DNA from: Candidatus Gastranaerophilales bacterium
Lineage (GTDB): Bacteria; Cyanobacteriota; Vampirovibrionia; Gastranaerophilales; Gastranaerophilaceae
NCBI GenBank assembly: GCA_947594025.1
Contig: CANQDZ010000014.1
Location: 1-34,227 of the forward strand
Direction: 5' to 3'
Length of the DNA: 34,227 nt
Shown: positions 17,823-25,154 of the stretch, in pieces
Layout: the number at the start of each line of letters is the position of its first letter
How positions within the stretch are numbered: the first letter of the stretch is position 1
Program-made: the position numbers and the translations under genes
The notes under the pieces: model-generated
What the model was told of the DNA's origin: nothing
What the model saw: only the letters and a program-made list of their open reading frames with translations
The model's database searches: none

Positions 17823-17829
17823 ACTCAAA

Positions 17830-17835
17830 ATTATA
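17830..17835 (-). promoter_or_regulatory. -10 box abutting the outer-membrane protein start
   Basis: On the minus strand a perfect TATAAT lies 7 bases before the ATG at 17822. No convincing -35 box or Shine-Dalgarno site is visible; transcription would begin at about the ATG. Confidence 0.4.
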
Positions 17836-18005
17836 CTATACATTTTAATTTTATAGAATGTAAAAAAATTTATCATCTCTTAATAAAAATATAAATTAGT
17901 TCTTCATGTTCATTCAAAAAAGGCATTTATTAAGAATGTAAATTTATTTTTTTCAAGATTATCAACGGGCATGCTTTGAATTTAAAAAATAGAAAAATTC
18001 AAGTC

Positions 18006-18035
18006 TTGAATTGGCTGTATTCAAACAGTTATAAT
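18006..18035 (+). promoter_or_regulatory. Promoter of a probable small RNA
   Basis: TTGAAT (18006-18011), 18-base spacer, perfect TATAAT (18030-18035). The promoter points into a region without any plus-strand reading frame, and a terminator follows about 150 bases later. Confidence 0.6.
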
Positions 18036-18041
18036 CAGCTA

Positions 18042-18200
18042 AGTCAAGTGGTTAAGTTACGCATGTCTGAAGGGAGTGGTGGCTAAAACTTAAAGATAAG
18101 GAATGAAAAAGACTATTTTAAAGGTACGATGTTACCAAACTGGGAAGAAAAAGGTTTATAACCAAAACAATGAATTTACCACACGGATGTGTGGTTTTTT
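18042..18200 (+). ncRNA. Probable free-standing small RNA (~159 nt), family unknown
   Basis: The gap 17877-18205 between two minus-strand genes contains no credible reading frame, but does hold a strong plus-strand promoter and a strong plus-strand terminator that define a transcript of about 159 nt. Inside, TTAAGTT (18052-18058) can pair with AACTTAA (18087-18093), GGTT-TAT-AACC forms a small hairpin (18153-18163), and purine-rich single-stranded segments lie between. The size would suit 6S RNA, but I cannot find its long rod with a central bubble, and it does not match SRP RNA, tmRNA or a riboswitch known to me. No gene follows on this strand, which argues against a cis-acting leader. Confidence 0.55.
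18178..18200 (+). terminator. Intrinsic terminator of the small RNA
   Basis: ACCACAC (18178-18184), loop GGAT, GTGTGGT (18189-18195), followed by a run of six T's. The T-run is only on the plus-strand side, giving the direction. Confidence 0.85.
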
Positions 18201-18205
18201 GTTTA

Positions 18206-18793
18206 TTAATTTATCCATTTTTTAAAGAATTTAATACCGGCTTTTGAGCTTTTTTCCGGATGAAATTGAGTTGCAACCACGTTTTTATATTCAACGGAAG
18301 AACAAAAATCTATGTGGTAGTTAGCTGTTGAACTTATTATTTTATCGTCATCGGGCACAACATAATATGAGTTTACAAAATAAAAGTAATCGTCTTCCAA
18401 AAAGGAATTATTATCCGTTGTTTTGATTTCGTTCCAGCCGATTTGAGGAGTTTTCCCCGTTTGGAACTTTTTAACTTCTCCTTTAAATATTGAAAGTCCT
18501 TCTGCGTTAGGTGCTTCTTCACTTTTTTCAAAAAGAACTTGAAGCCCCAAGCAAATACCTAAAAATGGTATACCTTTTGAGATTGCGGATTTTATGGGCT
18601 CAATTACATTTTTTGATTTCAATTTTTGCATAGCTTGCTCAAAATGCCCCTGACCGGGGAAAATAAGCCTGTCTGCGGATAAGATTTTTTTTTCGTCTGA
18701 GGTTATTTCGTATTGAATGTCAAAGGAAGATAGCATATTTCCTATGCTTTTAATATTTCCTGCGCCATAATCTATAATAACAACCTTATTCAA
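18206..18793 (-). CDS. hisH: Imidazole glycerol phosphate synthase glutaminase subunit HisH
   Basis: HisH supplies ammonia from glutamine to HisF in histidine synthesis. The 195-residue class I amidotransferase has the oxyanion strand region, G-I-C-L-G-L-Q with nucleophile Cys81, and F-H-P-E-K-S with His178 and Glu180 completing the triad. Start M-N-K-V-V-I-I-D-Y-G-A-G-N is typical. It overlaps the upstream aminotransferase gene by 8 bases. hisF is not in this window, so histidine genes are dispersed here. A HisH paralog used for sugar modification (as in some surface polysaccharide loci) is possible but nothing nearby suggests it. Confidence 0.93.
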   Translation of the reverse strand: MNKVVIIDYGAGNIKSIGNMLSSFDIQYEITSDEKKILSADRLIFPGQGHFEQAMQKLKSKNVIEPIKSAISKGIPFLGICLGLQVLFEKSEEAPNAEGLSIFKGEVKKFQTGKTPQIGWNEIKTTDNNSFLEDDYFYFVNSYYVVPDDDKIISSTANYHIDFCSSVEYKNVVATQFHPEKSSKAGIKFFKKWIN

Positions 18794-20027
18794 ATCTGTG
18801 GTTATCCTGTTTCATTCTTTCGATAACTTCTTCGAGACTTTTTTCATCAGTCGTGATTGAAAGTCTTATGTAACCTTCGCCAAGTGCGCCAAATGCGCTT
18901 CCGGGAACGGCAACTATACCTGATTGTTCAAGAAGTGCATCACAAAAATCCTTACTTGTTGCATATTTAGAAGGTATTTTAATCCACAAATAGAAGCCTG
19001 TTTTTGGCATATCGACACTCCAGCCAAGCTCTTTTAATCCGTCAACAAACTTGGAAATTTTCTTTTTAAATTTAGCATTTGCCTGTTTAATGTACTCGTC
19101 GCCTTCTTTTGAATTAATAAGTTCGGCACCCGCTTTTTGAAGCGCCTTAAATATGCCCGTATCAATTGTTGATTTTAACTTGCCAAGCATACCTACAATT
19201 TCGGAATTACCGCAAGCGTAACCCAAACGCCAGCCGGTCATGGCATAAGGCTTAGAAAAACTGTAAAATTCTATTGCAACATCTCTTGCACCTTCAATGT
19301 TAAATATGCTTAGGGGTTTATCTTTTTCGTCAAAATATATATCGCAATATGCATTATCGGAAATCAGAATAATTTCGTTTCTTGTACAAAAATCAACACA
19401 GTGTTCTAAATATTCTCTTGTACAAGTTTTGCCCAGCGGGTTATTCGGATAATTTATGATTAAAGCTTTAATTTTTTCTTTTTTGTAACCCTCTTTTACA
19501 AGCTTGTCTAAAAGTTCATCAAGGTTTGGCATATAGTTATTTTCTTCAGTTAGAGGAACACTTAAGCCCCTGCCGCCTGAAACTTTAATCATCTCTTTAT
19601 AAGAAGCGTAACCCGGGTCGGGAATAAGAATTATATCTTTATCTTCTTCAATTACGGTAGGATTAATAAGCTCTCTTATAAGATTTGCAATACCTTCTTT
19701 TGAACCTATGAGAGAAAAAATTTCAGTTTTTGGGTTGAAGTCAACTCCAAATCTTGTCTTCATTCTTTTAGCAATCGCTTCCAAAAAATACGTCTCTCCC
19801 TTTGGAGTTGAATAGTTATGTATTGAAGGGTCGCTTAAACATTCCTTTAATTTGTTGATTACAAACTCGGGAACCATATCAATCGGAGCACCCATGGACA
19901 TTGCTATAGGCTTTCTGTTTTTTGCGGTTAGTTCGGGAGTTAACTCAATCATTCTTGATTTAATTCGAAACATAATATAGGTTTCAAGTGATTGAACATA
20001 GTTGTTAAATTTTTTCTTAATATCCAT
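18786..20027 (-). CDS. Class I/II PLP aminotransferase, LL-diaminopimelate aminotransferase-like
   Basis: A 413-residue fold-type I PLP enzyme. Visible: N-Y-P-N-N-P-L-G (192-199, cofactor Asn), S-D-N-A-Y (Asp224), and S-F-S-K-P-Y-A-M-T-G-W-R-L-G-Y with the Schiff-base Lys259. The overall pattern is like the aspartate/DapL-type aminotransferases used for lysine and cell-wall diaminopimelate; aspartate, alanine or histidinol-phosphate activity cannot be excluded, and its overlap with hisH leaves a histidine-pathway role open. A GAGGTC ribosome site precedes the ATG. Confidence 0.8.
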   Translation of the reverse strand: MDIKKKFNNYVQSLETYIMFRIKSRMIELTPELTAKNRKPIAMSMGAPIDMVPEFVINKLKECLSDPSIHNYSTPKGETYFLEAIAKRMKTRFGVDFNPKTEIFSLIGSKEGIANLIRELINPTVIEEDKDIILIPDPGYASYKEMIKVSGGRGLSVPLTEENNYMPNLDELLDKLVKEGYKKEKIKALIINYPNNPLGKTCTREYLEHCVDFCTRNEIILISDNAYCDIYFDEKDKPLSIFNIEGARDVAIEFYSFSKPYAMTGWRLGYACGNSEIVGMLGKLKSTIDTGIFKALQKAGAELINSKEGDEYIKQANAKFKKKISKFVDGLKELGWSVDMPKTGFYLWIKIPSKYATSKDFCDALLEQSGIVAVPGSAFGALGEGYIRLSITTDEKSLEEVIERMKQDNHRFE

Positions 20028-20070
20028 ATTGACCTCGGTCTTCAGCTATTAACACACAAGATTATACACA

Positions 20071-20103
20071 AAAAAATGAGGTTATTCAACAACCTCATTT
20101 TTT
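20071..20103. terminator. Intrinsic terminator, symmetric
   Basis: AAAAAATGAGGTT (20071-20083) pairs perfectly with AACCTCATTTTTT (20091-20103), loop of 7. It lies downstream of the small minus-strand gene 20139-20342 and before the aminotransferase gene, so it separates the two transcripts. Confidence 0.85.
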
Positions 20104-20138
20104 AACTTCCTAATCCTAATCCCTATCCCTGAGCCTGT

Positions 20139-20342
20139 TTAGTTATTGCTAACCAACATTCTGAAAGCAACAAGACCTCTTGCAGATATTCTTGCGCAAG
20201 TTTTCCTTTGCTCCTTGACTATATTAAAAATTCTTATGATACGCTCAATTTCTTGGCGTCCGTCTCTGTTTGATATATCGTAAACATTCTTAATCGGGTC
20301 TGTAGTAATATCAAAAATTGCTTTTATTTCTGCTTCGTTCAT
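20139..20342 (-). CDS. Small protein of unknown function (67 aa)
   Basis: I do not recognise this gene. The product is helical, charged in its first half (M-N-E-A-E-I-K-A-I-F-D...) and basic in the second (R-K-T-C-A-R-I-S-A-R-G-L-V-A-F-R-M-L). It stands alone, ends just before a strong terminator and has about 220 bases of non-coding DNA in front, all of which favour a real gene. The ribosome site (AGAGA) is weak. A perfect 14-base palindrome lies about 80 bases upstream. A nucleic-acid-binding or regulatory role is possible but unsupported. Confidence 0.6.
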   Translation of the reverse strand: MNEAEIKAIFDITTDPIKNVYDISNRDGRQEIERIIRIFNIVKEQRKTCARISARGLVAFRMLVSNN

Positions 20343-20423
20343 GTGTTCGTCTTCTCTCTGTAAACTGTTTATCCTCGTACATTAATAAAGTATTTTTCGC
20401 AAAAATAATTGCCTTTTGTTTAC

Positions 20424-20437
20424 ATATGTTAACATAT
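20424..20437. promoter_or_regulatory. 14-base perfect palindrome, possible operator
   Basis: ATATGTTAACATAT is its own reverse complement and lies about 80 bases before the start of the 67-aa gene, close to where a promoter would be. Dimeric regulators bind such sites; AT-rich DNA also makes short palindromes by chance. Confidence 0.3.
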
Positions 20438-20443
20438 TAATCA

Positions 20444-20465
20444 AATGCCTATAAACAGGCGTTTT
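20444..20465 (+). terminator. Weak hairpin, possible terminator
   Basis: TGCCT-ATAAAC-AGGCG hairpin extended by an A-tract and a T-tract (GTTTTTG). It lies about 100 bases beyond the radical-SAM stop and could serve either direction; the T-run is longer on the plus strand. Confidence 0.35.
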
Positions 20466-20564
20466 TGGGCTTATACGAAAATTTATTTATAACCAAAAAT
20501 AATCATCCGGAATATTCCATGGAATTTTAATGCTTATTCAGCATGGTTTTGAGGCTTCAAGACG

Positions 20565-21467
20565 TTAAATATTACATTTATCCCCTTGAAAAATATCTTT
20601 TTCCCACATGATTTTATCTATTAAGTTTTGAGTATGGAATTTGTGGTTTATCCACTTGGGTTCAACCGTAAGCGAACGAAGCCCGCTGCCTGCAACTCTG
20701 TGAATTGCGGTTTTTGGACTTAAGTATTCAAAGCTTTCGCACACCAAATTTGCATATTCTTCTTCGGTTAATAGTTTTATTTTATCTCTGTATGCTTCAA
20801 GCCTGCTTCCTTTTAAAAGAGTAAGACAGTGGAATTTAACCCCGTCAACTTCAAGCTCACCCAATCTTTTTGCGGTTTCCAGCATCATCGTTCTTGTTTC
20901 ATACGGAAGACCCAAAATCAAATGAACGCACACTTCAATTCCTCTTTTTTTTGCTCTAAAGTATGCATCTTCAAATGTTTTATAGTCATGACCTCTGTTT
21001 ATAAGCTTAAGAGTTTCATCATGAATTGTTTGAAGCCCGAATTCAAGCTGCGGATGAGGATAATCACTTATTAAATCGAGTTTTTCATCTTCCGTGCAAT
21101 CGGGTCTTGTACCAATTGAAATACCAACAACCGACTCATCACAAAAGGCACTGTCATATATTTTTTTAAGTTCATTTAGAGGCTTATACGTATTTGTAAA
21201 AGCTTGAAAATATGCAAGAAACTTATTTGCCTTATGTCTTTCTTTAAGATATGAAATGCCTTTTTGAACCTGACTTTCAATATCGAGAGAGACATCGTGC
21301 CCCATAGAAAAACTGCCCGTCTCATCACAAAATATACAGCCTCCCGTTGAAATTGTTCCGTCTCTGTTAGGGCAAGAAAAACCGCCGTCAATCGTGATTT
21401 TAAATACACGCTCGCCAAAAGTTTCTTTTAAATAGTCGCTGTATGGATAATATCTTTTATCCCGCAT
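20565..21467 (-). CDS. TIGR01212-family radical SAM protein (YhcC-like)
   Basis: A 300-residue radical SAM enzyme of the TIGR01212/YhcC type. N terminus Y-Y-P-Y-S-D-Y-L-K-E-T-F-G-E-R, then D-G-G-F-S-C-P-N-R-D-G with the cluster-binding cysteines in C-P-N-R-D-G...G-G-C-I-F-C (about residues 32-47), spaced wider than the standard CxxxCxxC, which is the hallmark of this group. The reaction is not firmly established. It is joined to clpP upstream by a one-base TAATG overlap, so the two are co-translated. The start has no separate ribosome site. Confidence 0.9.
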   Translation of the reverse strand: MRDKRYYPYSDYLKETFGERVFKITIDGGFSCPNRDGTISTGGCIFCDETGSFSMGHDVSLDIESQVQKGISYLKERHKANKFLAYFQAFTNTYKPLNELKKIYDSAFCDESVVGISIGTRPDCTEDEKLDLISDYPHPQLEFGLQTIHDETLKLINRGHDYKTFEDAYFRAKKRGIEVCVHLILGLPYETRTMMLETAKRLGELEVDGVKFHCLTLLKGSRLEAYRDKIKLLTEEEYANLVCESFEYLSPKTAIHRVAGSGLRSLTVEPKWINHKFHTQNLIDKIMWEKDIFQGDKCNI

Positions 21468-22066
21468 TATACTTTTTCAATAATTTTATCTATAAGACCG
21501 TATTCCAGAGCTTGCTGAGCTGTCATAAAATTGTCGCGTTCGGTGTCTTTTCTGATTGTTTCAATTTTTTTGCCCGTATGAAGCGCTAAAAGTTCATTTA
21601 ATTGTTGTCTCATACGCAAGATTTCTTTTGCTTCAATTTCGATATCCGTTGCCTGACCCTGCGCACCGCCTAAAGGCTGATGAATCATAATTCTTGAATT
21701 TGGAAGTGCCATTCTTTTGCCTTTTGTGCCGCCTGAAAGCAAAAATGCGCCCATAGACGCTGCATCGCCCAAACAGATTGTAGATACAGGAGCTTTTATG
21801 AGTTTCATCGTGTCATATATTGCCATGCCTGCCGTTATAACACCGCCGGGAGAATTAATATATAACATAATGTCTTTTTCGCTGTTTTCACTATCCAATA
21901 ATAAAAGTTGTGCAACTATTGAGTTTGCAAGTTCGTCATCTATTTCCGAGCCCAGAAATATAATTCTTTCTCTTAAAAGTCTTGAAAATATATCAAAATG
22001 TCTTTCGCCTCTGCTTGAAGACTCAATTACCGTCGGCACATAATCTACAATTTTAAATTCATTCAT
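21467..22066 (-). CDS. clpP: ATP-dependent Clp protease proteolytic subunit
   Basis: The serine peptidase that forms the tetradecameric ClpP chamber working with ClpX/ClpA/ClpC. The 199-residue protein has Y-I-N-S-P-G-G (69-75), catalytic Ser104 in G-D-A-A-S-M-G-A-F, His129 in M-I-H-Q-P-L-G-G and Asp178 in E-R-D-N-F-M. The ATG follows AAAGGA. It is the first gene of a two-gene operon with the radical-SAM gene. No Clp ATPase gene is adjacent. Confidence 0.97.
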   Translation of the reverse strand: MNEFKIVDYVPTVIESSSRGERHFDIFSRLLRERIIFLGSEIDDELANSIVAQLLLLDSENSEKDIMLYINSPGGVITAGMAIYDTMKLIKAPVSTICLGDAASMGAFLLSGGTKGKRMALPNSRIMIHQPLGGAQGQATDIEIEAKEILRMRQQLNELLALHTGKKIETIRKDTERDNFMTAQQALEYGLIDKIIEKV

Positions 22067-22091
22067 ATTTTGTTTCCTTTATTCCTTTTTT

Positions 22092-22121
22092 ATTATACAA
22101 TATAAAACGTTTTTGAGTAAA
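22092..22121 (-). promoter_or_regulatory. Promoter of clpP
   Basis: On the minus strand TTTACT (22121-22116), 18-base spacer, TATAAT (22097-22092), about 26 bases ahead of the clpP ATG. It lies within the 65-base divergent region shared with the oxidoreductase gene at 22132. Confidence 0.5.
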
Positions 22122-22131
22122 GGAATTATAT

Positions 22132-23505
22132 ATGTACAATGTAGCAATAATCGGGGCAGGCCCTGCGGGTATATTTACCGCTTTGGAATTAGTTAAAAAG
22201 AAGCCTGATTGGAAAATAATTTTATTTGAAAAGGGCGACAAAATAGAAAAAAGACAATGCTTCTTAAGAAACGGAAGCGAAAAGTGCATAAACTGTAAAA
22301 CATGCGGTCTTTTATGCGGATGGGGCGGTGCAGGCGCATTTTCTGACGGAAAATTAACCCTGACTCCGGAAGTTGGCGGACACTTAACGGATTACATGCC
22401 TTATAAAGATGTTGAAGAATTAATTAAATATTGCGATGATATTTACTTAGAACATGGCGCAACTCAGGACGTTTTTGGTTTAAATAAAGAAACATTTGCA
22501 GACATTGCACACAAGGCAACCCTTGCGGAATTAAAGCTTGTATATTCGCCCGTTCGTCACTTGGGAACAGAGCGTTCTCTTGACGTTTTAAGGCACATGC
22601 AGGATTATCTTGCGGATAAAATAGAGATTGTAAATAATAAATCAGTTAAAAGTTTTATCATTGAAAACAAAACGATTAAAGGCGTTGAAGCAAGCGACGG
22701 ACAAGCTTATTATGCCGATTACGTAGTTGTTGCACCGGGCAGAGAAGGTGCGGATTGGCTATCTCATGAATTTGCAAAACATAAAGTCGGAATGATAAAT
22801 AATGCGGTGGATGTCGGGGTCAGGGTTGAACTTCCCGCGCCCGTTATGGAGCCTATAACTTCCAAGCTTTATGAATCAAAACTTATTTATCACTCACCCA
22901 CATTTGGTGATGAAGTAAGAACATTCTGTATGAACCCGAATGGCGAAGTCGTATCTGAAAACTACAACGGAATTATGACGGTAAACGGGCACAGTTATGC
23001 GGATATTAAAACTCCAAACACAAACTTTGCACTTTTGGTAAGCAAAAAATTCACGGAGCCCTTTAAAGAGCCTATTGCATACGGACAGCATATTGCAAGT
23101 TTGGCAAATATGCTTGGGGGCGGAATTTTGGTTCAAAGGCTTGGTGATTTGCTTGAAGGAAGAAGGTCAACGGCGGAAAGAATAAAATCAAGCATAATCA
23201 CCCCTTCTCTCCAAAGTGCAACTCCGGGTGATTTAAGTCTTGTTTTACCTTACAGACAATTAACAAGCATAGTTGAAATGTTATATGCTCTTGATAAAAT
23301 CGCACCCGGCGTCGCTTCAAGATATACGCTGTTGTACGGCGTTGAAGTTAAATTCTACTCGGCGCGTGTAGACCTCGACAAACATTTTGAAACAAAAGAT
23401 ATCAAAAATCTGTTTACTATAGGCGACGGCGCAGGGGTCACAAGAGGTTTGATGCAAGCATCGGCATCAGGTGTACATTGCGCAAGATATATTTCAGCTA
23501 AATAG
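22132..23505 (+). CDS. FAD-dependent oxidoreductase (COG2509-like)
   Basis: A 457-residue flavoprotein. The dinucleotide fold G-A-G-P-A-G (9-14) is followed by F-E-K-G (FAD ribose), and a Cys-rich segment C-I-N-C-K-T-C-G-L-L-C-G-W-G-G-A-G-A-F-S-D-G-K (about 53-75). The C terminus has L-F-T-I-G-D-G-A-G-V-T-R-G-L-M-Q-A, the second FAD contact. This matches uncharacterised dehydrogenases of COG2509 that are common in anaerobes. The substrate is unknown; the cysteines could hold a metal or disulfide. Start ATG follows AAAGGA. It is a single gene between a divergent clpP promoter and a terminator. Confidence 0.88.
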   Translation: MYNVAIIGAGPAGIFTALELVKKKPDWKIILFEKGDKIEKRQCFLRNGSEKCINCKTCGLLCGWGGAGAFSDGKLTLTPEVGGHLTDYMPYKDVEELIKYCDDIYLEHGATQDVFGLNKETFADIAHKATLAELKLVYSPVRHLGTERSLDVLRHMQDYLADKIEIVNNKSVKSFIIENKTIKGVEASDGQAYYADYVVVAPGREGADWLSHEFAKHKVGMINNAVDVGVRVELPAPVMEPITSKLYESKLIYHSPTFGDEVRTFCMNPNGEVVSENYNGIMTVNGHSYADIKTPNTNFALLVSKKFTEPFKEPIAYGQHIASLANMLGGGILVQRLGDLLEGRRSTAERIKSSIITPSLQSATPGDLSLVLPYRQLTSIVEMLYALDKIAPGVASRYTLLYGVEVKFYSARVDLDKHFETKDIKNLFTIGDGAGVTRGLMQASASGVHCARYISAK

Positions 23506-23523
23506 TCAATAAATAAAATAGAA

Positions 23524-23550
23524 AAAACCGCTTTTTTTAGAAGCGGTTTT
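23524..23550. terminator. Bidirectional intrinsic terminator
   Basis: AAAACCGCTT (23524-23533) pairs with AAGCGGTTTT (23541-23550), loop of 7. It separates the convergent oxidoreductase and annexin-like genes. Confidence 0.85.
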
Positions 23551-23571
23551 AACTTACTTATTATTTGTATC

Positions 23572-24717
23572 TTACATTACTTCGTTGTACAAATCATCAA
23601 TTTTATCTTGGTATCCGTTTGATAATTCTTTATCCATTTTTTCTTTTAATAAATGTTTGTCGGCATACGGACTATTGTCATAATATTCGATTACTTTTTT
23701 TCTGATTTCAGGATCAAGTTGCATAATCTCTAATAATTTTTGTTCATCCGTGCCTGCCTTGTACATTGCATCGTATAATTCGCCTGCTAATTCTTGAATA
23801 ATTGCTGCTTTTTCTTCATCGCTTGCATAAGCATATTTTTCGCTTGTTTGATTGTTAGCATTTTCAAGTCTGGCTAAAAGTTGTTTTTGGGCACTGTATG
23901 AAAAGTCTCCTCTAATATCTTTTTCGAGCGCTTTGCCGTATTTTTCTTCGTACGCATCCATTACTTCAAGGATTTCAGCGTCGTTAAGAGTGTCATCGCC
24001 CTTTTGATAACCTAAGTATTTCATTACTGTTTCTTCATCAGTGCCTCCGCCTTTCATTGCTTCATGCAAAGATGTTGCAACCGCATAGGCATCAAATCCG
24101 TCTCTTACACCATATTTGTTTTGGATTTCCGCATTTTGGATTGTTGTATTTTGGCTTACTGTGTTTTCGCTGCTTGTTTCACCGGCGGTTCCTGCTGCAT
24201 TATTTGTTTCTGTTGAGCTGTTGTATGTTGAGCTGTTGTATGTTGAGCTGTTGTATGTTGAGCTGTTAGATGTTGAACTGTTAGATGTTGAACCTGCAGA
24301 GTCCGCTGCTTGTGTTTCTGAATTTGATTCCGTATTTGATAATGAAATGTTAGCATCAGCCATAGCTTTGTCAAATGCGGCTTTATATTTTTCGTAAGCA
24401 TCAAGGTTTAGTTCGTTTGCTGATGTAGTATCGTCATCTACGCTTTTAATTTCCGTTGCTTCTTCGTCTTCTGTCATGGCATCGGTATATATATCGTACT
24501 CGTTATTTAATTCTTCTTGAGATTTAATAACATATGTAGCATCTTGTTGAGCTACTTCAACAACTTCGGAATTATCAGAATCTAAAAAGATTGAAAAATC
24601 GTTAATTTTTTGGGGTGATACAACGTTAAACGTGTTTGTCGCGCCTTCTGCGTTTTTTGTAGTTACTCTGTAGGTTGTATAACCTAAGAAACTTTTTCTG
24701 ACGATTTGACTGCTCAT
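23572..24717 (-). CDS. Annexin-like repeat protein with S-F-x-G N terminus and Ser/Thr/Asn linker
   Basis: A 381-residue protein; start at 24717 is chosen for its GAGGTG ribosome site (the frame is open to 24729). Residues 9-12 are S-F-L-G. An acidic region (about 60-105) is followed by a Ser/Thr/Asn/Tyr-rich linker built of 5-residue repeats (Y-N-S-S-T) at about 145-170. The C-terminal half has two annexin-like repeats. The first (about 210-283) carries M-K-G-G-G-T-D-E and later A-L-E-K-D-I-R-G-D-F-S, the pattern of the annexin type II calcium site and its helix D/E. The second (about 308-377) carries A-M-Y-K-A-G-T-D-E-Q-K-L-L-E-I-M and a D-K-E-L-S end. Annexins bind phospholipid membranes in a calcium-dependent way; here this is inference from the motifs. 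There is no signal peptide or membrane helix. Confidence 0.8.
   Translation of the reverse strand: MSSQIVRKSFLGYTTYRVTTKNAEGATNTFNVVSPQKINDFSIFLDSDNSEVVEVAQQDATYVIKSQEELNNEYDIYTDAMTEDEEATEIKSVDDDTTSANELNLDAYEKYKAAFDKAMADANISLSNTESNSETQAADSAGSTSNSSTSNSSTYNSSTYNSSTYNSSTETNNAAGTAGETSSENTVSQNTTIQNAEIQNKYGVRDGFDAYAVATSLHEAMKGGGTDEETVMKYLGYQKGDDTLNDAEILEVMDAYEEKYGKALEKDIRGDFSYSAQKQLLARLENANNQTSEKYAYASDEEKAAIIQELAGELYDAMYKAGTDEQKLLEIMQLDPEIRKKVIEYYDNSPYADKHLLKEKMDKELSNGYQDKIDDLYNEVM
24211..24300. repeat. 15-base tandem repeat inside the annexin-like gene
   Basis: Three identical copies of TGTTGAGCTGTTGTA (24211-24255) followed by three progressively diverged copies to 24300. In the gene's frame each unit encodes five residues (Y-N-S-S-T type), so copy-number change would lengthen or shorten the linker without a frameshift. 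Confidence 0.95.
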
Positions 24718-24739
24718 AAGACACCTCATTTTTAAGATT

Positions 24740-24775
24740 AGTAAGTAAATTTAAGTAAGTTTTTTGGAAGTAAGT
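24740..24775. promoter_or_regulatory. Three spaced AGTAAGT repeats upstream of the annexin-like gene
   Basis: AGTAAGT occurs at 24740-24746, 24754-24760 and 24769-24775, about 14-15 bases apart, 23 to 58 bases upstream of the start at 24717. On the gene's strand the unit reads ACTTACT. Regular spacing hints at an operator array, but the protein that would bind is unknown. Confidence 0.35.
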
Positions 24776-24876
24776 TATATACATATTATATAAGTTTTAT
24801 TTACTCGAAAAATTGCCATGTTTTTTGCGTTTAGTTTACATTTCTTAATAAATATTCTCTTTAGCCTTTAATATTG

Positions 24877-24905
24877 TTGTTTAGAAAGCATAACCATGGT
24901 AAAAT
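24877..24905 (+). promoter_or_regulatory. Promoter of the DUF2344-RNase E/G operon
   Basis: TTGTTT (24877-24882), 17-base spacer ending in CATGG, extended -10 TGGTAAAAT (TAAAAT at 24900-24905). The spacing and spacer end are strikingly like the speB promoter. The ATG at 24915 is 9 bases after the -10 box, so the 5' untranslated region would be almost absent. Confidence 0.5.
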
Positions 24906-24914
24906 CATGACATC

Positions 24915-25154
24915 ATGAAGGATTTGAGTCCATTAAGTACAGACTATATGAAAGGCGTCAAAATTGACGAACTTATAAGAGAGGAAAGAGAAGCCAAGCT
25001 TTGCGACGCAAAAATAAAACTTGGGCAATATTTGTTATTATATAATTCTTTAATGGATGAATCTTTAGACGAAGAAACAAAAGAATTATTAATGAAGAAA
25101 AGAAATAAAAAACTTCAAATTTTAAGAGATGCCTACAGAAAATTATCAATATAG
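24915..25154 (+). CDS. Small helical protein of unknown function (79 aa)
   Basis: I do not recognise this protein. It is highly charged and helical (R-E-E-R-E-A-K-L...M-K-K-R-N-K-K-L-Q), without Cys pairs or membrane segments. It is the first gene of the operon and overlaps the DUF2344 gene by 26 bases, so it is probably real and co-expressed with the RNase E/G genes. No Shine-Dalgarno site precedes the ATG, fitting the leaderless promoter arrangement. Confidence 0.6.
   Translation: MKDLSPLSTDYMKGVKIDELIREEREAKLCDAKIKLGQYLLLYNSLMDESLDEETKELLMKKRNKKLQILRDAYRKLSI

Noticed and set aside
18042-18200. Riboswitch leader
   Set aside because: No plus-strand gene follows; the next genes are on the other strand.
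24211-24300. CRISPR array
   Set aside because: The 15-base units are directly adjacent, without spacers, and are in frame in a gene.
24057-24404. Repetitive frames opposite the Ser/Thr/Asn linker of the annexin-like gene
   Set aside because: They are translations of the 15-base tandem repeat in other frames; the minus-strand frame with annexin repeats explains the region.
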